A stretch of DNA of 64,000 bases, taken from contig NZ_VYTY01000008.1 in NCBI RefSeq assembly GCF_009821115.1, positions 124,001-188,000 on the forward strand, in the 5' to 3' direction. The notes beneath the pieces were generated by a model that searched no databases, had not been told where the DNA came from, and worked only from the letters and a program-made list of their open reading frames with translations. A program made the position numbers and the translations under genes. The DNA is from Nitrincola alkalisediminis. Lineage in GTDB: Bacteria > Pseudomonadota > Gammaproteobacteria > Pseudomonadales > Balneatricaceae. Position 1 is the stretch's first letter. Every line of letters begins with the position of its first letter. Positions 27,825 through 36,644 of the stretch are shown here, in pieces.

Positions 27825-28352
27825 ATGAAGCGTTTGTTTAACCGTTATGCCCAACTGCCAAGACGCTATCGCTGGAGTGTCGAAGCCCTTCTGTTTATCC
27901 TGCTGATAGCGGGTGTCCGAGCGTATCAAGCACCTAGCGTTGATTCTGGTTATTTTCCACTTCCAGAGTCTCAGCTTCTTAGTGGAGGGAATATTGCTCT
28001 TGGAGACTATGCTGGCCAACCCTTGTTAGTCGTGGTTTGGGCAGACTGGTGCCGTATTTGCCGGATAGAACTGCCGACGATCCATCTTCTGACTCAAGAC
28101 TATCCCGTGATAACCCTAGCTATGCAATCTGGGTCCGATAACGACGTAAAGGCCTTTTTAACGGCAAATAATCTCGTAGAGCTTCCCGTCATTAATGACC
28201 CAAGTGGCGAACTCGCTCAGCGCTTAGGAGTGAGCGTATTACCAACTCTGTTTGTATTAGATTCACAGGGTGAAATTGCATTTTCAGAAGTGGGGTTGAC
28301 CAGTCGCTGGGGAATTAAGGCGCGTATGTGGTGGGCTGCATTAAAGGGGTGA
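27825..28352 (+). CDS. Membrane-anchored thioredoxin-like protein (TlpA/ScsD type)
   Basis: The 175-residue protein begins with a basic segment and one membrane helix (about residues 19-34), placing the thioredoxin domain in the periplasm. The active site is WADWCRICR, with C76 and C79. The order of strands fits TlpA/DsbE/ScsD proteins that reduce or shuffle disulfides. The start at 27825 is chosen although no strong ribosome site precedes it. Cotranscription with pirin is likely. Confidence 0.85.
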   Translation: MKRLFNRYAQLPRRYRWSVEALLFILLIAGVRAYQAPSVDSGYFPLPESQLLSGGNIALGDYAGQPLLVVVWADWCRICRIELPTIHLLTQDYPVITLAMQSGSDNDVKAFLTANNLVELPVINDPSGELAQRLGVSVLPTLFVLDSQGEIAFSEVGLTSRWGIKARMWWAALKG

Positions 28353-28469
28353 GATAAAACATCGAATCCTTCGCAAACCTGTTGCTTATATGCCCCCAAC
28401 ACATATGCAAAGCCTGTATTAGACCATCCCAACCACGATGTCTTAAATTTGAAAAATCCGTCTCATTTA

Positions 28470-28540
28470 TATAATCAATATCCCTATACACACGATACTC
28501 TACGGCTATCTCTAAAGGGGTAACGTCTTGATCGTTACCC
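28470..28540 (+). promoter_or_regulatory. Promoter element and palindrome upstream of the PuuD-like gene
   Basis: A perfect TATAAT lies at 28470-28475 with only a weak -35. Downstream, GGGTAACG (28518-28525) and CGTTACCC (28533-28540) form a perfect 8-bp inverted repeat with a 7-base spacer, about 20 bp before the ATG at 28561. It would lie in the untranslated leader, so it could be an operator or an RNA hairpin. Confidence 0.45.
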
Positions 28541-28560
28541 ATACCTATAGCGTGATCCTT

Positions 28561-29280
28561 ATGAACGAATTGACTACAGATAAAAAAGCTCCAACCATCT
28601 TGTTGATTCAAGACCTAAACGTAACGGCAAATGAACACATCTATCACTGTAATGCCAACTATGCACAAGCACTGTTTCAAGCGGGTGCTTTGCCCTTATT
28701 GGCCCCTTTTATTGAAGACTTAATTCCACACCTGATTCATCAATCGGACGGAATTCTATTTTCGGGATCGGCGCCAGGAAATGGCTCATCATCGATACGT
28801 ACTGATTTTGAAAAAAAGCTGCTTGCCGCTGCATTTGATCATGGCATTCCTGTTTTGGGTATTTGTCACGGCATGCAAATCATCGGTGAGTTCCTCGGTG
28901 CCAAGATTGACGATATTCAAGATGCCGAAGTTCAAAGCCTGCACCTACCCTTTTCACAACCGAACCGTCTTGCACATGAAGTGCAGTTGCGTCATGACTC
29001 ATGGCTACGAGCACAACATGACTCAGAGACCGCTTGGGTAAACAGTTTTCACCGTCAATCATTGGTTGGCTCAGGCAACTTTGATGTTACCGCTTTATCG
29101 CCTGATGGTGTCGTCGAAGCCATTGAAGGGCACTTAGACAGTTTATGCATTGGCGTGCAGTGGCACCCTGAATTTCAGTTATCTGAATTTGATAAAAATC
29201 TGCTGCGGGGGTTTGTCCAAGCCGCTGCTGAATATTCCAATTGTGCAAACGAATACACAACTACAGACGAGCTAAAATGA
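28561..29280 (+). CDS. Class I glutamine amidotransferase, PuuD-like (peptidase C26)
   Basis: The 239-residue protein has the nucleophile elbow GICHGMQIIGE (Cys about residue 103) and the C-terminal His-Glu in VQWHPEFQ. PuuD enzymes hydrolyse gamma-glutamyl amides such as gamma-glutamyl-GABA, releasing glutamate. The start is uncertain: in-frame TTG at 28528 (with AAGGGG 7 bases before it), GTG at 28552 and ATG at 28561 are all possible. It overlaps the oxidase gene by 4 bp, so the two are coupled. Confidence 0.83.
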   Translation: MNELTTDKKAPTILLIQDLNVTANEHIYHCNANYAQALFQAGALPLLAPFIEDLIPHLIHQSDGILFSGSAPGNGSSSIRTDFEKKLLAAAFDHGIPVLGICHGMQIIGEFLGAKIDDIQDAEVQSLHLPFSQPNRLAHEVQLRHDSWLRAQHDSETAWVNSFHRQSLVGSGNFDVTALSPDGVVEAIEGHLDSLCIGVQWHPEFQLSEFDKNLLRGFVQAAAEYSNCANEYTTTDELK

Positions 29281-30494
29281 AAAAAGCCATTGTTATCGGC
29301 GCAGGCGTGGCAGGTGTCGCATCCGCCTATATGCTATGTAAAGCAGGCTTTGCTGTCACCCTGCTGGATGAAAAACCCGCTCCCGCCATGGGGTCAAGCC
29401 ATCAGAATGGCGCACAGCTTAGTTATGCGTACTGTGATGCGCTCGCATCACCCTCTCTACTGGCTCAACTGCCTGGCATTTTACTGAAAAGAGATCCAGC
29501 ATACCGCTGTACACTGCAGGCCGATCCTGATTTTTTAGCCTGGGGTTTGCGCTTTTTGATCAACTCAACGTCCGCTCGTTTTTCAAACAATACCTTAACG
29601 CTATCTCGCATAGCCTTACGAAGCCACGCACTGTTATTGGAGCTGCTTGAAAAGCACCCAATTGAGTTTGATTACGAGATAAATGGCAAAATGCTGCTCT
29701 ATCCAACGCTGGAAAGTTGCCAAAAACACGCAAAAATACTGGAGCAAAAAAGACAACAAGGTTTTCAACTGTCAGTCTTAACACGAGAGGAGGCCACCGT
29801 GATTGAACCTGCACTGGCGCATTATCCAGACCCGATTGCCTCCGTCGTTTACAGCCCAGGAGATGCGGCTGGACGCCCAGATGTATTTTGTCAAAAGCTG
29901 GTAGAGTCACTCCAACATGAATACGGTTTAAAAACACAGTTCAATCAGAAAGTACAACGTATTAATCACACTAAAGACCGGGCGACAGGCGTGAGCTTTA
30001 GAGACTCAGCTCCCCTTGAGTGCGATACATTAGTGATCACTACGGGACAATCCTGTGACCTACTCCCTAGCAAAGATCGCTCACTCGGAGATATGTGGCC
30101 TGTGCAAGGCTATTCATTTACCGCCGATGCACACCCGCAGGCGATGCAGACCTCTATTACGGATGTTAAACGCAAACTGGTATTTGCACCCTTAGGCAAG
30201 GAGTTACGCGTTGCGGGTCTGGCGGACATTGGTCAACACAGATTTCAGTTTATGTCCCATCGCTTTGAGACACTGATGCAAACAGCACAAGCCGCCTTCC
30301 CACATTTTTTCGGTGAAGACCAAGGGCCACCTAAGCGTGTTTGGTCGGGTGCCCGTTACGTCACCCCCTCCTCTCAACCGATTATTAGAAGAGGAAGTCT
30401 GGCGGGTTTGTATCTGAATCTAGGGCACGGCACCTTAGGCTGGACCCTATCTCTGGGCGCTGCGGAGCAGGTCGCCTCCCTAATCAACTCTTGA
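29277..30494 (+). CDS. FAD-dependent D-amino-acid dehydrogenase-like oxidoreductase
   Basis: The 405-residue DAO-family flavoprotein starts AIVIGAGVAGVASAYML, with the GxGxxG nucleotide loop, and contains HQNGAQLSYAYCD, a strand typical of DadA. The C-terminal GLYLNLGHGTLGWTLSLG closes the FAD site. It probably oxidises a D-amino acid or secondary amine. It overlaps the PuuD-like gene by 4 bp and runs 15 bp into the 3' end of the convergent regulator. Coupling to an amidotransferase is unusual for DadA, so the substrate may be a gamma-glutamyl-derived amine. Confidence 0.85.
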   Translation: MKKAIVIGAGVAGVASAYMLCKAGFAVTLLDEKPAPAMGSSHQNGAQLSYAYCDALASPSLLAQLPGILLKRDPAYRCTLQADPDFLAWGLRFLINSTSARFSNNTLTLSRIALRSHALLLELLEKHPIEFDYEINGKMLLYPTLESCQKHAKILEQKRQQGFQLSVLTREEATVIEPALAHYPDPIASVVYSPGDAAGRPDVFCQKLVESLQHEYGLKTQFNQKVQRINHTKDRATGVSFRDSAPLECDTLVITTGQSCDLLPSKDRSLGDMWPVQGYSFTADAHPQAMQTSITDVKRKLVFAPLGKELRVAGLADIGQHRFQFMSHRFETLMQTAQAAFPHFFGEDQGPPKRVWSGARYVTPSSQPIIRRGSLAGLYLNLGHGTLGWTLSLGAAEQVASLINS

Positions 30495-31544
30495 TATGGA
30501 GCCACCTTTACGTATTTCTGATGGGGTGATTCCAAAGCGTTTGCTACACAACGTTGATAAGTGCGCAACGCTTGAGAACCCCGCATCATAGGCCACGGAG
30601 GTGATCGGTTTAGACGTATGCTGTAGCAACCATACCGCCAGCTTCAAACGCATTTTAAGCAGGTATTCTCTCGGCGAGACACCAACCTCAGCCGAAAATA
30701 ACCTCGAAAAATGGCGTTCACTCATACCCAGCTGCTTAGCAAGCTCCGAGACACTTAAAGGTGTCTCTTGGGCATGTTCAATGATCGCGATGGCTTTTTG
30801 AATTCTTGGATCCTTGACTTCCATATGGCGAATAATCGCGGATCGCTCAAAATGACTGACGCCACGTCTTTCCGGCAAAGAGATTTGATGAGAGACCTTA
30901 GCTGAACGATCAGCACCATAATGCGTTGAGATGATATGCGACATAAGGGCAAGAATAGAGGTACCACCCGGAACCGTAATTACACCATCATCTATGCTGA
31001 AATCTTTATGTGTCGTATACAAGAACTTCGGGAAGCGCTGCTCAAAGTCACGTTGATGATAAGGGTGTATACAGGCCTTTACAGTATCTAAATACCCCTC
31101 TTCCACTAGGATGAAACTGCCTGTACATACCCCCACCAGCGTACAGGCTGACTGGCGAGCAAGGCGAATATATTGACGGTGTCTTAAGGGTGCTTTGCTC
31201 AATTGGCTCAGCAAACCACCTATGACAAAAATGTAATCAAACTCTGCCGGATGGGTGTAATGGCAAGTGGGTTTAAACTCTAAACCGCAACTGGCCTTTA
31301 TTGGCACATTCGGATTCCCCAGAATTTCCCATCGACCTTCGATTTGCCTGGATTGATCACCAAAATCACCGGCATGACGCAAACTTTCAATAATTCCCGT
31401 CAAGGACATGAGTGGAAAATCAGGCCACAGCAAGATGCCAACAACAAGGCCCTGATCCTTTTTTTGATTCAATTGACGAGACCAAACTTCATCCAACCAA
31501 GCGATATAGGCTTCGGGCGTGTCTTCAATAGGACTGGAACTCAT
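30480..31544 (-). CDS. GlxA/ArgR-type AraC-family regulator with DJ-1/PfpI domain
   Basis: The 354-residue protein has an N-terminal DJ-1/PfpI-like domain (about 35-215, with GVCTGSFILVEEGYL) and a C-terminal AraC double helix-turn-helix (about 250-350, with LSVSELAKQLGMSERHFSRLFSAEVGVSPREYLLKMRL). Pseudomonas relatives (ArgR, GbdR, CdhR) regulate catabolism of arginine, glycine betaine and carnitine. It is divergent from the AGCS symporter and converges on the DadA/PuuD pair, so one or both are probable targets. Confidence 0.9.
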   Translation of the reverse strand: MSSSPIEDTPEAYIAWLDEVWSRQLNQKKDQGLVVGILLWPDFPLMSLTGIIESLRHAGDFGDQSRQIEGRWEILGNPNVPIKASCGLEFKPTCHYTHPAEFDYIFVIGGLLSQLSKAPLRHRQYIRLARQSACTLVGVCTGSFILVEEGYLDTVKACIHPYHQRDFEQRFPKFLYTTHKDFSIDDGVITVPGGTSILALMSHIISTHYGADRSAKVSHQISLPERRGVSHFERSAIIRHMEVKDPRIQKAIAIIEHAQETPLSVSELAKQLGMSERHFSRLFSAEVGVSPREYLLKMRLKLAVWLLQHTSKPITSVAYDAGFSSVAHLSTLCSKRFGITPSEIRKGGSISRVD

Positions 31545-31727
31545 TGTTTAAATATCCAATTAACAAGCAAGTCTTAAAAATAAACATATTGGCTGAAATA
31601 TACAAGTATCTACCTCTGAGCCTTATTACTCTGACGCTAGGAAATAAAACAATAACAACACGAGATGATTTCGTAACTGCCAATTGCCCGGGCGAAAAAT
31701 CTCGGATTAAAAACGGAGAAATGAATA

Positions 31728-33161
31728 ATGACCTTTGTCGAAAATTTTTTTTGCGTTCTGGATGATTTGACCTGGGGATGGTCATTAATTCCACTTCTTG
31801 TTATTTTTGGCGCCTTCATAACGCTTATGACAGGCTGTGTACAATTCAGATACTTTAAGCGGATGTTCGCTGTTTTATCACCTAAGAATGAATCAGCAGA
31901 CCCAAATAATGTCTCCGCGAGAGCCGCATTGATGCTCTCCGTTGGTGGGCGTGTAGGGGGTGGTAATATCGCAGGGGTTGCGGTCGCCATCACGCTTGGT
32001 GGACCCGGTGCTGTGTTTTGGATGTGGGCGATTGCATTTATCGGCATGGCAACGAGTTTAGTCGAATGCTCACTTGCTCAACTTTTTAAACGAAAACAGC
32101 CGGATGGAACCTTCAGAGGCGGCCCTGCAAACACAATTATTCATGGATTAGGGGCTCAATATAAATGGTTAGCCGTTGTCTATGCGGTCTGTTTACTTGC
32201 GGCATTTGGGTTGGGGTTCAATGCATTTCAAGGAAATACCGTTGCAGGATCTGTTGAAAGCAGCTTGGGAATCAACCGTTATATAACGGGAGTGCTCCTA
32301 GCGATTGTGACCGCTGCCATTGTCTTTGGCGGGATTCGTCGTATTGCCAGAGTGTCTGAAGTGGTTGTGCCACTCATGGCAATGATTTATATCCTGATGG
32401 CCGTCGTGATTATTCTGCTCAACATCACTGAAATTCCAAGCGTACTTGCCAGCATTTTTGCTAATGCCTTTGGTTTTGAAGAAGCTGTCAGTGGTGGCAT
32501 GGGGGCCGCGATAGCACAAGGTATTCGTCGAGGCTTATTTTCCAACGAAGCAGGTTTAGGCTCGGCCCCTAATGTTGCTGCAGCTGCAGATGTTCGTCAT
32601 CCTATTAGTCAAGGAATTACACAGTCTTTCTCCGTATTTATTGATACGCTGGTCATTTGCTCATGCACAGCCTTTGTTATCTTACTCGGGAACATTTACA
32701 GCCCGGGAGCTAACGGTATCGATGGTGTTGTCTTGACACAACAATCCCTTGCTTATCATCTAGGTGATTGGACGCAATATCTCTTGTCACTCATGATCCT
32801 GCTGTTTGCATTTAGCTCTATCATTTATAACTACTATTTGGGTGAAAATGCCATAGCGGTTATGACCCAACATCCGATGGCAACGCTGGCTTTACGCATT
32901 GTCATTGTTGCCGTCGTTTTCTTAGGTGCAATTGCGCCGGGAGCGACGGCTGTTTTCTTCTTCTCCGATCCGATGATGGGAGTTCTAGCTGTCGTGAACC
33001 TTGTTGCAATTATGATGCTTCTCCCAACCTGCCTTCGTATTCTAAGGGATTATCAAGGACAGTTGAGCCGAGGTATACAAAGACCCGTGCTAAATCCAGA
33101 GATGTTTTCAGATCTAGACATAGATGCAACAGCTTGGTCTGAACAAAGTATCCGAAAATAG
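31728..33161 (+). CDS. Sodium:alanine symporter, AGCS family
   Basis: The 477-residue membrane protein has about ten helices and the AGCS signature stretches GGRVGGGNIAGVAVAITLGGPGA and RRGLFSNEAGLGSAPNVAAAA. These carriers import alanine, glycine or related amino acids with sodium. It is divergent from the GlxA-type regulator and next to the DadA-like oxidase, fitting uptake of an amino acid for that pathway. Confidence 0.9.
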   Translation: MTFVENFFCVLDDLTWGWSLIPLLVIFGAFITLMTGCVQFRYFKRMFAVLSPKNESADPNNVSARAALMLSVGGRVGGGNIAGVAVAITLGGPGAVFWMWAIAFIGMATSLVECSLAQLFKRKQPDGTFRGGPANTIIHGLGAQYKWLAVVYAVCLLAAFGLGFNAFQGNTVAGSVESSLGINRYITGVLLAIVTAAIVFGGIRRIARVSEVVVPLMAMIYILMAVVIILLNITEIPSVLASIFANAFGFEEAVSGGMGAAIAQGIRRGLFSNEAGLGSAPNVAAAADVRHPISQGITQSFSVFIDTLVICSCTAFVILLGNIYSPGANGIDGVVLTQQSLAYHLGDWTQYLLSLMILLFAFSSIIYNYYLGENAIAVMTQHPMATLALRIVIVAVVFLGAIAPGATAVFFFSDPMMGVLAVVNLVAIMMLLPTCLRILRDYQGQLSRGIQRPVLNPEMFSDLDIDATAWSEQSIRK

Positions 33162-33178
33162 CAAAGCCTGAACCATTA

Positions 33179-33201
33179 AGTGGCTTCAAAAGCCGCTTAG
33201 A
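33179..33201 (+). terminator. Hairpin after the AGCS symporter
   Basis: TAAGTGGCTT and AAGCCGCTTA pair, including one G-U wobble, within 40 bp of the stop codon. The T-tail is poor, so this is only a tentative terminator. Confidence 0.35.
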
Positions 33202-33452
33202 TTAAAAAATTCAATTATTCATCTGCACCTTGTTTTTCAGGTAGGTAATTGAATTCACGTTTTAAAAAATACAGAGGGATAAGCAACTTGGCGCTAGTTG
33301 ATGCTTTAATGAATACAGGTCACATCAAGCATCACCTAGTCGTTAAGTTACATCCCTGTTCATTTTATGTTGAAATAAAAGAATAACAATAACAGGGCGG
33401 ATCACTAAGAGACGCTCAGTGCCCATGATTTAATTTAGTTGGGAACATTACC

Positions 33453-33902
33453 ATGCTCAGAATCAATTTCTGGTCTGGATTAGCGGTCGTTGCATTTTCT
33501 GTGACACTTCTGGTTTGGATTATCCCCACCTTCGGCGGTGGCGGCTTTTCGTTCGGCTTACCCCCTCAGCTTGTCGCGACAATTGGCGCTTGGATCATGC
33601 TCTTAAGCGCTAGCAGCCTCGTGATTTTATCTAGTATTGCTTTGGTGAGCTCAAAAGAGTCACTGATATCCAGTGTTAATTTTAACGAGATCTGGCACCA
33701 AGTCTGGCCATTCCTCTATGTCTTACTCTTTATCATTCTCGCAATTTATCTTCCTCTGACTTGGATTGCTCCCCTGCTTATTGGTGGTTTGCTGTTCATT
33801 CTAGGTGAGCAGCGCTGGCCCATTTACCTTATCTGCACCCTTACACCCACCGCAGGCCTATACATTTTGACGGTGTACCTCATGCGCATAGGAGTCGTGT
33901 AA
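33453..33902 (+). CDS. tctB: Tripartite tricarboxylate transporter small subunit (TctB family)
   Basis: The 149-residue protein has four predicted membrane helices and the DUF1468-like pattern of TctB. Helix 1 is GLAVVAFSVTLLVWIIP and the last helix is LICTLTPTAGLYILTVYL. It precedes tctA without a gap, with TAA immediately followed by ATG, and tctC follows. The 291-bp region upstream holds the promoter; I see nothing else in it. Confidence 0.85.
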   Translation: MLRINFWSGLAVVAFSVTLLVWIIPTFGGGGFSFGLPPQLVATIGAWIMLLSASSLVILSSIALVSSKESLISSVNFNEIWHQVWPFLYVLLFIILAIYLPLTWIAPLLIGGLLFILGEQRWPIYLICTLTPTAGLYILTVYLMRIGVV

Positions 33903-35417
33903 ATGCCCGAATTCAGTGTTTTTTACAGTGCGTTTGCAACGGCGCTCAGCTGGGAGTCCATCACCGTTATACTGGGTGGAGTTTTACTCGGTTACATTGT
34001 CGGGGTTATCCCAGGCTTGAATCGTGCGGTCGCAATCGCCATTGCGATTCCCTTAACCTTTTACATGTCACCTTATGCCGCCATTTCATTTTTAATTGGT
34101 TTATCCAAAGGCACTGCAGCTGGTAGCGCCGTATCCGCCATTCTTCTTAACACCCCAGGTGAAAGCTCTTCTGCAGCAACCTGCTTGGATGGCTACCCGA
34201 TGGCACGAGATGGACGCCCCCGAACAGCATTAAAAATTGGTCTCTTAGCATCGGTCATCGGTGACCTACTGGCGACTTTGTTGTTGATTGCAGTTGCGAT
34301 TCCCTTTGCGTCCGTTGCGCTAAAATTTGGCCCCTATGAACTGGCGGCCATTCTCATTTTCGCCCTAGTCTTTATTGCAGGTATGGCGGGCGGCTCTTTC
34401 TTAAAGGGCATGGCGGCAGGTGGATTGGGGATCGTGCTCGGAACCGTGGGAATGGATCCTGAAACTGGAGCCATGCGCCTAACCTTCGGTTATATGGAGT
34501 TGATGGAAGGTGTCCCTATTTTACCACTGGTCATTGGCACACTGGCCTTATCCGAGATGTTTGTTCAACTGGATGAATATCGACGCAATAAAGGCCAATC
34601 GGCCATCAATCTTACCGAGAATCAAAATGACGACTTAAAATGGTCGGAATTTAAAACCACCCTGCCCACCATTTTTAAAGGTACAGCAATCGGAGCGTTT
34701 GTTGGTGCACTCCCAGGGCTCGGCCCATCTGTGGGCTCGTTTATGTCGTATGGTGCCGCCAAGCGTTCCGCCAAAAATCCAGATACCTTTGGTAAAGGTG
34801 ATCCTAGAGGCATCGCGGCCTCAGAATCCGCTGACAATGCTGTTATTCCAGCAAGCTATATTCCGTTATTTGGCTTAGGCATTCCCGGCAGTGTATCTGC
34901 GGCGCTTCTCGTCGGCGCGTTCATGATTCATGGCATTACCGTAGGGCCTTTAATGCTGCGTGAACAGCCCGAAATGCTCTTTTCCCTCTTCTCAGGAATG
35001 ATTGTGGCGAGCTTATTGATGCTGGCAATTGGCTGGTATGGTCTGCGAATTTTTGCAAAAATCACCAATATCCCATCACATATAGTCATCCCTATCGTCA
35101 TCTTTTTATGCCTTGCCGGTATTCAAGTACAAGGCTATGGCACCTTTGGCTTATTAGTGGTGTTTGGTTTTTCCATTCTTGGCTTCTTCTTGAAAAAGTT
35201 TGACTACTCGTTTGTGACGTTTTTAGTCGCATTTATCGTTACACCCATGTTGGAGTTAAATCTACGCCAATCCATTATTTTATCCGGTAGCGATGTTGGC
35301 ATTTTGCTCGACAGACCCATTGCGGCCTTTTTTGTCGTGCTAACGATCATCTTACTGGTTCGATTTGCCTGGACAGGCATACAACAACGGAAGAAATCAC
35401 TTCCGAATGCAGATTGA
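33903..35417 (+). CDS. tctA: Tripartite tricarboxylate transporter large subunit (TctA family)
   Basis: The 504-residue permease has about twelve helices and the TctA motifs GYIVGVIPGLNRAVAIAIA, GKGTAAGSAVSAILLNTPGESSSAAT-type segment and GALPGLGPSVGSFMSYGAAKR. It moves citrate or another carboxylate using the sodium or proton gradient. The second glycine-rich half-repeat matches the first, as expected for the duplicated fold. Confidence 0.93.
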   Translation: MPEFSVFYSAFATALSWESITVILGGVLLGYIVGVIPGLNRAVAIAIAIPLTFYMSPYAAISFLIGLSKGTAAGSAVSAILLNTPGESSSAATCLDGYPMARDGRPRTALKIGLLASVIGDLLATLLLIAVAIPFASVALKFGPYELAAILIFALVFIAGMAGGSFLKGMAAGGLGIVLGTVGMDPETGAMRLTFGYMELMEGVPILPLVIGTLALSEMFVQLDEYRRNKGQSAINLTENQNDDLKWSEFKTTLPTIFKGTAIGAFVGALPGLGPSVGSFMSYGAAKRSAKNPDTFGKGDPRGIAASESADNAVIPASYIPLFGLGIPGSVSAALLVGAFMIHGITVGPLMLREQPEMLFSLFSGMIVASLLMLAIGWYGLRIFAKITNIPSHIVIPIVIFLCLAGIQVQGYGTFGLLVVFGFSILGFFLKKFDYSFVTFLVAFIVTPMLELNLRQSIILSGSDVGILLDRPIAAFFVVLTIILLVRFAWTGIQQRKKSLPNAD

Positions 35418-35463
35418 GCCTTAGACTCAATTCAGCAAAATACTATAAACTGAGGGGAACACA

Positions 35464-36420
35464 ATGAAATTACAGAGCCTTCTGAAAACCGCATTGATTA
35501 CGGGCGCACTTGCTGTAAGCAGTTCAGTCTTGGCAGATAACTTTCCATCTAAGCCCTTAAGCATGGTGATTGGCTGGGGTGCAGGTGGGAGTACTGACAT
35601 TCAGGGACGCGTGCTGGCAAATGTGATGAGTGAACACTTAGGACAGCCAGTCAACGTCATTAATCGTCCAGGTGCAGGCGGTGCCGTTGCGCTGCAACAA
35701 TTGGTTAATAGCCGCGATCAAGGCCATACCTTTGTATTTGGCACCTCAATGTCAGTGACCTTCGGCCCATTGGCAACACCGACCAACTTTGATGTCGATA
35801 GCTTTACCTATGTTGCAGGCGTCACGTTAGGACAATCTGCAATCGTCACTGGTGCAGACAAGCCGTATAGTAACTGGGCGGAGTTTCTTGAGTACGCAAA
35901 AGCCAACCCAGGCACAAGCTATGCTTCGCAACTCCCCTTTGATCGTCTCTTAATCGATTATATTGCGAAAAAAGAAGGATTGGATTTACGCATCGTTCCG
36001 ACCTCCGGTGGTGCAGGCATGGCGCCTTTGATTCTCTCTGGCGATGTTGACTTTGCGTACAGCGGCGGCACCCATTCGGGTTATGCTAAAACAGGTGAAA
36101 TGCCTGTTCTGGCGAGCTTAGCGGATGATCGTTTAGTCGCTTTCCCTGATGCACCAACACTGCGTGAGCTTGGATACGAGATAGATCCAGGTGAAATACG
36201 TGTGGTGATGGTTCCGAAGAATACTCCTGAGAATCAAGTAGAGCGTTTGGCCGAAGTTCTTAAGCTTGCAACTCAAGATCCACGCTTTATCGAAATCACT
36301 GAAGAGCGTATTTTGATGCCCGTCGTGTATATGGATGGTGATGAAGTCCATGAGAACCTGAGCAATCAGGTTGAAGGATTTAAAGCCATTATCGAAGAGC
36401 TTGGTGGTCTAAGCTCTTAA
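35464..36420 (+). CDS. tctC: Tripartite tricarboxylate transporter substrate-binding protein (TctC family)
   Basis: The 318-residue protein has a Sec signal peptide cleaved after VLA (about residue 24) and the Bug-family motifs FPSKPLSMVIGWGAGGSTDIQGR, VINRPGAGGAVAL and SGGTHSGYAK-like loop near residue 200. It captures a carboxylate in the periplasm. The order B-A-C differs from the classical tctCBA order but is common. The ligand is unknown. Confidence 0.92.
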   Translation: MKLQSLLKTALITGALAVSSSVLADNFPSKPLSMVIGWGAGGSTDIQGRVLANVMSEHLGQPVNVINRPGAGGAVALQQLVNSRDQGHTFVFGTSMSVTFGPLATPTNFDVDSFTYVAGVTLGQSAIVTGADKPYSNWAEFLEYAKANPGTSYASQLPFDRLLIDYIAKKEGLDLRIVPTSGGAGMAPLILSGDVDFAYSGGTHSGYAKTGEMPVLASLADDRLVAFPDAPTLRELGYEIDPGEIRVVMVPKNTPENQVERLAEVLKLATQDPRFIEITEERILMPVVYMDGDEVHENLSNQVEGFKAIIEELGGLSS

Positions 36421-36439
36421 TACAGCGCCATAGAATGCA

Positions 36440-36477
36440 CACCTCACCCAAGCCATCTAATTCTCTTGGGTGAGGTG
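36440..36477 (+). terminator. Hairpin after tctC
   Basis: CACCTCACCCAAG (36440-36452) and CTTGGGTGAGGTG (36465-36477) form a perfect 13-bp stem with a 12-base loop. There is no U-run immediately after it, so it may mainly protect the 3' end or work with Rho. Confidence 0.65.
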
Positions 36478-36644
36478 ATGCGTCCTACTGATCACCGCCG
36501 CCTGTCTTTTTTAAAACCCATGCGTTCCGTTTAGCAACAGGGTCTCATCGTCTACTGTTTTTACGACGCCTCATCGAGTTTGCTCCCAAAGCACCAATTC
36601 CGTAAAGTACTCCTCTTCAGCTCGCAAAGTAGGTAGGCTACTTG

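Noticed and set aside
33162-33452. Possible sigma-54 element TTGGCGCTAGTTGATGC upstream of tctB
   Set aside because: GG and GC are 11 bases apart rather than 10, which sigma-54 does not tolerate.
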